Assembly: GCA_021397845.1 (NCBI GenBank)
Contig: CM038044.1
Span: 84,825,942-84,889,941 of the forward strand
From: Areca catechu
Taxonomy: Eukaryota > Streptophyta > Magnoliopsida > Arecales > Arecaceae
DNA length: 64,000 nt
Direction of reading: 5' to 3'
The translations under genes and the position numbers were made by a program. Positions 56,983 through 64,000 of the stretch are shown piece by piece. Under the pieces are notes generated by a model, which saw only the letters and a program-made list of their open reading frames with translations, made no database searches and was not told the origin of the DNA. Every line of letters starts with the position of its first letter. The stretch's first letter is position 1.

Positions 56983-57671
56983 GTTCTATACCCTATGCCT
57001 CGGCAGTAGGGTCCATAATGTATGCCATGTTATGTACCAGGCCTGATGTAGCATATGCCTTAGGCATAAGCAGTAGGTTTCAGGCTGATCCAGGAGAGGA
57101 TCATTGGAAAGCTGTGAAAAATATTCTTAAGTACTTAAGAAGGACTAAGGATATTTTTCTGGTATATGGTGGTTCTGATTTGAAACTAGAAGCTTATTCA
57201 GACTCTAGTTTTCAATCAGACCCAGATGATAGCAAATCCATATCAGGGTATGTCTTCACCCTAAATGGTGGTGCAGTAAGTTGGAAGAGTACCAAACAAC
57301 AGACTGTAGCTGACTCAACTACCGAGGCAGAATACATAGCTGTTAGTGAAGCTGCAAAGGAAGCTGTCTGGATGAAGAAGTTCATCACAGAGTTGGGCGT
57401 TGTTCCTGAGATACAGAATCCAGTTCCACTTTACTGTGATAACACTGGAGCTGTGGCTCAAGCTAAGGAACCTAGAGCTCATCACAAATCAAAGCACATT
57501 CTAAGACGCTTCCATCTTGTCCGTGAAATCGTGGAAAGACAAGAAGTCTGCATTAAGAGAGTAGAAACAAAGAACAACATAGCAGACCCGTTCACTAAGG
57601 CTCTACCGCAGCGGGAGTTTGATCGCCACCTCGATAGTATGGGGTTAAAATTTAAAGGCGATTGGCTTTAG
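56946..57671 (+). CDS. A' pol 3' part: RT end and RNase H (241 aa, shifted frame)
   Basis: This piece continues the polyprotein after the frameshift, beginning with MSPKTPEERNRM. The Met is internal in relatives, not a true start. RNase H catalytic motifs are AYSDSSF (D86), EAEYIA (E129) and YCDNTGAV (D165). The C-terminus ends NNIADPFTKALPQREFDRH... and GDWL with a TAG, four bases before the polypurine tract. There are no other lesions. Whether the shift is real or a sequencing or assembly slip cannot be told from one copy. Confidence 0.92.
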   Translation: MSPKTPEERNRMSSIPYASAVGSIMYAMLCTRPDVAYALGISSRFQADPGEDHWKAVKNILKYLRRTKDIFLVYGGSDLKLEAYSDSSFQSDPDDSKSISGYVFTLNGGAVSWKSTKQQTVADSTTEAEYIAVSEAAKEAVWMKKFITELGVVPEIQNPVPLYCDNTGAVAQAKEPRAHHKSKHILRRFHLVREIVERQEVCIKRVETKNNIADPFTKALPQREFDRHLDSMGLKFKGDWL

Positions 57672-57674
57672 TGC

Positions 57675-57685
57675 AAGTGGGAGAT
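57675..57685 (+). other. A' polypurine tract
   Basis: AAGTGGGAGAT lies immediately before the 3' LTR. Confidence 0.9.
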
Positions 57686-60053
57686 TGAAGGGAATATGCC
57701 CTATAAGCCAATCAATTTGTATCTTCCATAACCATGTAAAGACATTTATTATGAATAAAGGCATCAATTTTATCATACGCTGTGTATTACTGTTCTTAAT
57801 ATATGATAAACCCCATAGATTAGGGTTAAGGTCTTAGGGCTATGATGAGATCATACCAGTGAGACCTAAAACCTTAGAAACCCTAATCTAAAGTATTCCT
57901 GGTCGATGGATCATTGAGTAGGGGATCAATGATTCCAGAAAGACCAGCACATTCTATGGAAAGGGTGACTGATCTCACAGTCACATGTGTTTGACACTAA
58001 TACTAGAATGTGGGTGCTTATTAGAGAATAAGTTCACTGAATTGATCCGACTAGAGAATATCTAATGGAGTCTTATCTGCTTGTCAATAAGATATTCTCC
58101 TAGTGGAAGTAATACATGTAATCCTTTGACCTGAGATTACCATGGAACCTTGTATCCATGAAACCATGTTTTGGTTCATACTCATTCATGACTAAGTCAT
58201 GTACGGGGTGTTCTGGATATGGTGAATTGAATATGGAGGTAATGAGTGGATCAATATGGAAGCAATCACTCCTAGTAAGAGGAGATTACATCCTACATGT
58301 TTCAATTAATTGATGAATCGGAAGACTTTGATCAAAGCAAAAATGAATATTGGAAATGGTTTCTAATATTTCATTAATTCATCATTATTAAATTGAAACA
58401 AAAATGAATATGATATTGAATTTGACATAATTCCATATTCAGATTCATATTCGGGATGTTCGATGATTGCAGGATTAAATTGTATAGATGCTTCCCACTG
58501 AAGGGTATTTTTGGTATTTCCACCAAATTTCATATTTTCTGGGAAGGCATGACACGTTGCTAGACGTCAATCATGTCTTGTAGGATTGATCAAATTAAAT
58601 TGTTTAATTAGATCATTTATTAGAAAGAGTTCTAATAGTTAAATCGGGTTAGCTCGATTTGACCTAAATCGGCTAGAAAGAGTTCTAACCAAGTTAGGTC
58701 AACTTGCACTCGGTCCTACTGCTAGCTAAATATGAAACCCAATGGGTCACACATAAAAGAGAATTAATCAAGAATTTAATTTAGATTAAATTATGTTTGC
58801 AAGTGAGACATACTAGCATATGTTGCAAACCCTAGCTTTAAATCGAATTAGATTTGATTTTTGGTTCCTAATTGACCTTAATTTGATTCTAATTGAGCCT
58901 AATTAGAGTCTAATTATGTATATCAGGTTTTGGGCTAACCATAGGCTAACCCAAAACATTTTTGCTGCACCCAAATTCCCTTCCATTGCCGCCTCTTTTG
59001 TTTTTTGCGCCAAGGAAGAGAGAGAGTCCCAGGGCGCGGGGCTCTCCACTTATGCGCACGAAAATAATTTGAGAAAGATGAAAGGCGTGGACTCTCCTTC
59101 TCATGAGGCGCCTTTTGACGCCGCCACTTCTGGTTTAGCGCCGATTGGAGAGAGAGTCCCAGTGCGCTGGGACTCTGCTTTTTGCGCACGCAACAAATGA
59201 GAAATGTTTTGGAGCGGCTTCCAATATGATTTAGCGCCTTGTTTGGAGTCCATGGGATAGGCATCCAACGGCTAAGAGTGTTTTAAGAAGGAATGAAGTC
59301 GCAGATTGACTTCCCGGTTGCGCGAAATAACGTAACTTCGGAACTGCGCCTTCTCATTTCTTAAAAACACGCGACTTTTCTTCTCAGAAAAGCCGTGGAT
59401 TTAAATCTGAAAAGCCGTGAGAAAGGTTGCAAACCTTGGATTGGCATCTCTGCATTTTCTATTTAAAGGCAAGGGAATTGGGTTGGAGTTTTTTACGTGA
59501 TTTTCTTTCCTCTTCCCAAGACTGTTTATTTCCTTTCTTGTTTTTTAACAGAGTCTCCTTCACAGAAGTTTTCTTCTGTCGAGACTTTTGTACGTAACAA
59601 GAATAAGAGATAAACTCTTAAAGGATAAAGGAAAAGAAAAGGGTTAAATCCTTCTCCAAATATTCTTCCACTAAAGGAGAGCATTAGTTCACTCTATTCA
59701 AGAAAAAGGGTGTTTCTTTTAGCCTAGTGTTCAAGGGAAGATAAAGCCATAAAAGGGAAGAAGGAAGTGCCAAGAAGAGGAACCATTTGTTGATGAAGCT
59801 AGTGTCTTGATTTCTACTCTTGTGGATCACCATTGGAGGGCGGACGTGTGGACGCCTAGTGGAGAATTCGTTTTCATATTCAAAAGTTTATCTTCATCAA
59901 CTTGGAATTAGCAAATCAAGGTTGGTGAACTTAACCTAATATAATGTATGCATGATTTAGTTCTTAATAAGTAGATCTTGGGAAATTGATTTGGTATAGG
60001 TAGACATAAAATTTTGAATTCCATGTCTATACCATGGACACCGAATCACATCA
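57686..60053 (+). mobile_element. A' 3' LTR
   Basis: It is 2368 bp and indistinguishable from 50151-52518 by eye. It ends CGAATCACATCA, followed by the ATATG duplication. The TATA-like box is at 59459-59469. Confidence 0.95.
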
Positions 60054-62124
60054 ATATGCTCTTGAGTCAGCATGTTATCTTTTGAATAGGGTTCCTAGTA
60101 AATCCGTTGACAAAACTCCATATGAGATATGGACTGGGCGTAAGCCAACACTTTCACATCTTTGGGTTTGGGGGTGTCCGCTTATGTATAACATTTGTAG
60201 ATGGATAAACTTAGACCTAGGTCTGACAGGTGCCTCTTTGTTGGGTATCCAAATGAGTCTAAAGAGTATTTCTTCTATCTACCTGAGGAACATAGAGTGT
60301 TCGTCAGTCTTAGGGCTACCTTTTTAAAAAGGGAGTACCTTATTGAAGGCACTCAAGCTACTGAGGTTGAACTTGGGAAAGTTCAATAGGTAAAGGAAAC
60401 AACACATTCTAGGATCGCTATAGAACCATATTTGATAAGATCTAAGCCTATTATGCAACCATTAAGGAGATCCGGTAGAATACCATGTCAGTCGGACAGA
60501 TACTAAGGCTTTCTAGTCTAGGACGGTGATCTTGTTGAGCTCGATGAGAACAACGAGGATCCGATCACCTATATGGATGCAATGCAGAGGTCTGACTCTG
60601 AGAAATGGCTTGAGGCCATGAAATCTGAAATGGAGTCCATGGAAATCAATAATGTGTGGACATTGGTTGATCCACCTGAAGGAATAAAATCCATTGGGTG
60701 CAAATGGATCTTCAAGAGGAAGAGAGAGACAGATGGGTAGGTGGAGACCTATAAAGCCCATCTAGTTGCCAAAGGATATCGGCAATGTTATGGTATAGAC
60801 TATGACGAGATCTTTTTCTCTGTGGCAATACTTAAGTCTATTCGGATTATGCTTACTCTGGCAACATATCTGGACTATGAAATCTACAAATGGATGTCTA
60901 AACAGCTTTCCTAAATGGTGAACTGGAAGAGGAGGTGTATATAATGCAACCTGAAGTGTTCACATCCATAGATGAGTCTAAGGTGTGCAAGCTATAGAGG
61001 TCCATTTATGGATTGAAGTAGGCAATCAAAGTTGGAACATGTATTTTGATAAATGTATCGAGATGTATAGCTTCATTAGGAATGGAGAAGAACCCTGAAT
61101 ATATAAATGGGCTAATGGTTCTGTAGTTGTATTTCTTGTTCTGTATGTAGATGACATTCTCTTAATCGAGAATGACATTCCTACATTATAAAGAATAAAG
61201 GTCTAGTTGTCATCTCAGTTTTCTATGAAGGACTTGGGTGAAACTTCCTACATACATGGTATAAAAATTTATAAAGATAGATCTAGGAAGCTTTCGGGAT
61301 TGTCTCAATCTATGTACATAGACACTGTGCTGAAACGTTCAGCATAGAAAATCCCAAGAAAGGCTATATTCCAATAGGCCATGGAATTACTCTTTTCAAG
61401 AAGGATTGTGTGACAACTCCTGAGGAGAGAGAGCGTATGTATAAGTAACCATATGCTTCAGTAATGGATTCTATCATGTACACTATGACATGTACTAGAC
61501 CAAACATGGCATACTCACTGCAGGTAGTGAGTAGATACCAGTCTGACCCAGGTGAGGCACATTGGAAGGTAGTAAAGACTATCCTTAAGTATTTTTGAGA
61601 TACTAAAGACCAATGTCTAATTTATGGAGAACCTAACATAAAACTTGTGGGGTATACTGATTCTAGTTTTCAGTCAGATAGAGATGACAGCAAGAGTGTA
61701 TCCAGATTTGTGTTTATCTTGAATGGAGGAGCCATCTACTGAAAAAGTTCTAAGCAGCATACAGTGGTAGACTCTGTATATGAAGTAGAGTACATTATAG
61801 CATCAGATGCAGCAAAGGAGGCTATGTGGTTGCTGAAGTTTCTAGGCGAGCTGGGAGTGGTACCTTCCCTGGATGGTCCTATTTTGATGTACTATGATAG
61901 CAAAGCCATTGCTCAAGCCAAAGAGCCAAAGTTCCATCAACATACCAAGCACATTTTGCATCGCTACTACCTTTTACAAGAGATCATGGAACGAGGTGAC
62001 ATCGAACTTATGAAGATCGATGAAAAGGAAACTAGCCGACCCCTTCACTAAAGCCATTGGAGTTCAAGAGTTCAATGATTATAAATGGAAGATGGGAATA
62101 CAATTCTATTATAACTGGCTTTAG
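60054..62124 (+). pseudogene. B integrase end, RT and RNase H
   Basis: This continues the B frame after A' with ALESACYLLNRVPSKSV, then the integrase C-terminus (TPYEIWTGRKP). The RT has damaged motifs: KWIFKRKRE, YDEIFFSVAILKSIR and VLYVDDILLIEND. RNase H shows YTDSSFQSD, a degraded AEYI motif read as VEYIIAS, and YYDSKAIAQ. Many stops and shifts are present (near 60190, 60386, 60504, 60738, 60900, 60995, 61099, 61188, 61206, 61350, 61600, 61740 and 62040). The longest open piece is 61764-62051. This is the most decayed pol of the nest, which fits its role as host of the others. Confidence 0.88.
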
Positions 62125-62126
62125 TC

Positions 62127-62137
62127 CAAGTGGGAGT
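62127..62137 (+). other. B polypurine tract
   Basis: CAAGTGGGAGT, equivalent to the family-A tract, lies between the pol stop and the 3' LTR start. Confidence 0.75.
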
Positions 62138-62284
62138 TATTAGGAAATATGTTCCAAAGCCAATCGTCTAGCTTGTAAGAAATATGTTTCTTTGACTTGA
62201 GATCACCATGGTAGCTTACAAGCAACTCACTGTGCTTAGGTGCCGGACTACCCGGATTCTAATCTGATGATGAAAGGTTGCTGG
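62138..62284 (+). mobile_element. B 3' LTR, first 147 bp
   Basis: It matches the B 5' LTR start at 35074-35193, including GATGAAAGGTTGCTGG, and stops where C2 begins. The remainder must lie beyond the window. Confidence 0.8.
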
Positions 62285-62560
62285 TGTTGACTTCGTTATT
62301 GATTTTGATGATAAATAAAATACTTAAGTATAAGTTGAATACTAACTATTTCTTTAAAGTGTGTTGACTCCGTTATTGTTTATCTCTCTCTCTCTTGCTC
62401 TTACATTTATTGCATTTAAATTTTCACTGTATACTCTTTAAGAGCACTTTACTCTTACATCTCATTGCACTTAAGTTGTTTATTGAATTGGTTCACACAT
62501 TTATATTTAATTTTTATAAACCCAATTCACCCCCCCTCTTGGGTTGCTTACTAGGCAACA
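62285..62560 (+). mobile_element. C2 5' LTR, internally deleted (276 bp)
   Basis: The first 80 bp match the C0 LTR start. The LTR-start word TGTTGACTCCGTTATTG then appears again at 62364, followed by a (TC)n tract and the LTR tail ending GGCAACA. About 1.1-1.2 kb, including the GTCGAC array, is missing relative to C1. Confidence 0.75.
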
Positions 62561-62562
62561 AG

Positions 62563-62575
62563 TGGTATTAGAGCC
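62563..62575 (+). other. C2 primer binding site
   Basis: TGGTATTAGAGCC, tRNA-Met type with one change, lies two bases after the LTR as in C1. Confidence 0.8.
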
Positions 62576-62639
62576 ACGTTCTCAGTATATAGGTCTAACT
62601 GCCTTGAGTAAAGATTTATGTTAACCCCCTTGGTACTAG

Positions 62640-64000
62640 TGTAGTTGACGGACAAGCCTCAAATAGACCTCCATATTTTAATGGAACATATTATACTTAT
62701 TGGAAAACTAGAATAAGAATTTACATGCATTCAATAGATTATAATTTGTGAAAAGTTGTTGATAAAGGTCCACATATTCCTTCGATTGTGGTTAATAGTG
62801 TTTTCATCTTAAAGCTCGAAGAGGATTTGGATGAAAATGACATTAAACAATCCAAGATTAATGTGAAAGTAATGAATCTCCTTTATTGTGCATTAGATCC
62901 TAGTGAGTTCAATAGGATTTCTACATGCACATCTACTAAGAAAATATGGGACACACTTAAACTTATCCATGAGAGTACTGATCAAGTGAAGAACACAAAA
63001 GTAAACATGTTAGTGCACACTTATGAGATGTTCCGAATGGAACCAAATGAAACTATCACTGACATGTATACTAGATTCACAAACATTGTCAATGGTATGA
63101 GAAGTTTAGGTAAAGTCATGTCTAATGTCGATCTTGTTAATAAAGTTCTCAGGTCACTTCCAACTTCATGGGATCCAAAGGTGACTGCCATACAAGAAGC
63201 CAAAGATGTTGACAAATTACCCTTAGAGCAGCTAGTGGGATCGTTCTTGACTTATGAGCTAAATCTAAAGCAGAAATCTATAGACTTCGACAAAAAGAAA
63301 AAGGGGATAGTCATCAAGTCTACAATTCAAGAAGAATCCTTAAATGAAGAATCAGAAAAAGAAGAAGAAGATGAGAGTGAGGAAGCTCTTCTAGCAAGGA
63401 AGTTCAGAAGATTTATGAAAAGAAGAAAATTCCCTTACAAGAAAAGGTTCCAAATAAGTAAAGACAAGGGAAAAGAAATGGAGAAGGAATTACCTATATG
63501 CTTCGAATGCAAGAAGACAGGACACTATAAGTTTGATTGTCCTCTCCTAAAGAAATCAAGAAAAAAGCTTAGAAAGAAAGCAATGATGGTGACCTGGAGT
63601 GACAGTGAGGACTCCAGCTCAGATGAAGAATCAACTGAAGTTGCCTATCTATGTTTCATAGCACAACAACAAGAAGAGATAATTTCTGACTCTGAAGTGG
63701 ATTTTACTTTTGATTAATTGAAAAATGCATTTGATGAATTGATGCAAGATTATAAATTGATTCTATCTAAAAATAGAAAATTGAAAAAGCATGCAAATAA
63801 TTTTTCACATGAAATCAATTCTCTTTTGAATGAAGTAATGAATTGAAAAGTAAACTTGATGTTTCAGAAAAGAAAAACAAAGCTTTAACAATGAAAAATG
63901 AAGTTTTAAAAAGACCTAAAGCTGTCATTTCAAATGGTGACCTTTTAAAGAAAAACAAAGATCTAGAGATAGAAAACAAAAATTATAAAGATGAACTTGA
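62640..64000 (+). pseudogene. C2 gag (C1-like), truncated by the window
   Basis: The reading aligns to C1 gag from VDGQASNRPPYFNGTYYTY onward. The start codon is out of frame with it, and a stop near 62749 interrupts the region equivalent to IWRV. The open part 62788-63717 carries the gag core (LPLEQLVGSFLTYEL) and the first zinc knuckle CFECKKTGHYKFDC. A stop at 63715 and a frame change near 63845 break the following coiled-coil part. The second knuckle lies beyond the window. Confidence 0.85.

Larger units (their letters stand above)
50151..60053 (+). mobile_element. A': young full-length copia element inserted in B
   Basis: The element is 9903 bp: 2368-bp LTRs, primer binding site, 1.2-kb leader, gag-pol, polypurine tract. 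The duplication ATATG (50146-50150, 60054-60058) rejoins the B integrase frame FWGY-ALESACYLLNR. The two LTRs look identical wherever I compared them, including every small ORF in them. It is a relative of A (gag-pol clearly alignable, LTRs more diverged). Confidence 0.95.
35074..62284 (+). mobile_element. Copia B, split by insertions A, A' and C2
   Basis: B consists of 35074-35702, 45643-50150, 60059-62137 and 62138-62284. It has a 5' LTR, primer binding site, long leader, gag, protease-integrase, RT-RNase H, polypurine tract and the start of its 3' LTR. The two LTR starts match (ATTAGG, GAGATCACAATGGTAGCTTA, GATGAAAGGTTGCTGG), although the opening TG has decayed in both copies (CATTAGG and TATTAGG). 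All coding parts contain stops and shifts, more than in A or A'. Confidence 0.8.
62285..64000 (+). mobile_element. C2: Sirevirus-like element with a collapsed 5' LTR (runs off the window)
   Basis: The LTR start (TGTTGACTTCGTTATTG), primer binding site and gag are related to C0 and C1. The left target-site copy would be GCTGG (62280-62284); the right copy is outside. gag is decayed, so the element is inactive. Confidence 0.8.

Overview
This window looks like heterochromatin from a large-genome flowering plant. By eye, essentially all 64 kb is LTR retrotransposon sequence, and I see no convincing host gene, rRNA, tRNA or CRISPR array. Coding relics belong to Ty1/copia (including a Sirevirus-like type with an extra ORF), Ty3/gypsy chromovirus and Ty3/gypsy Tat-like lineages. 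Every recognisable primer binding site (PBS) is of the tRNA-Met type (TGGTATCAGAGC or a close variant). The sequence does not settle whether the plant is a monocot or a dicot. Element names used here are local labels: A, A', B, C0, C1, C2, G1, G2 and Tat.

Region 1 (1-9718) holds old, broken pieces. These are an unassigned LTR and PBS (1-1493); a copia family-A fragment ordered pol 3' end, LTR, leader (1507-5330); an LTR fragment of another copia-like element (5331-6165); and a Tat-type gypsy relic ordered antisense extra ORF, polypurine tract (PPT), LTR, protease-RT (6165-9715).

Region 2 (9719-25789) is an LTR of a Sirevirus-like element (C0). It is split by chromovirus G1 (minus strand, 10290-24928, target-site duplication GGTGT). 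G1 is itself split inside RNase H by G2 (plus strand, 13374-19464, duplication CTTAA), an internally deleted relative.

Region 3 (25790-64000) is a second nest. Sirevirus-like C1 (25790 to about 35073) has an LTR, gag, a stop-interrupted pol and an extra downstream ORF. Copia B (about 35074-62284) inserted just before the expected 3' LTR of C1. B was then hit three times: by A (minus strand, 35703-45637, duplication GATTT) in its 5' LTR, by A' (plus strand, 50151-60053, duplication ATATG) in its integrase gene, and by C2 (62285 to the window end) in its 3' LTR. A' is the youngest: its two 2368-bp LTRs look identical, and its gag-pol carries one visible frameshift.

The most unusual signal is in the untranslated leaders between PBS and gag. 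Three structured RNA modules appear there with compensatory changes in their stems. (i) A bulged hairpin is shared by both superfamilies (G1, G2, A, A', B). (ii) A hairpin close to the PBS is shared by G1, G2 and copia B. (iii) An array of four long hairpins in A and A' has different arms but a nearly constant loop. These are candidate packaging, dimerisation or translation-control elements. Their presence in unrelated pol lineages suggests exchange of leader modules.
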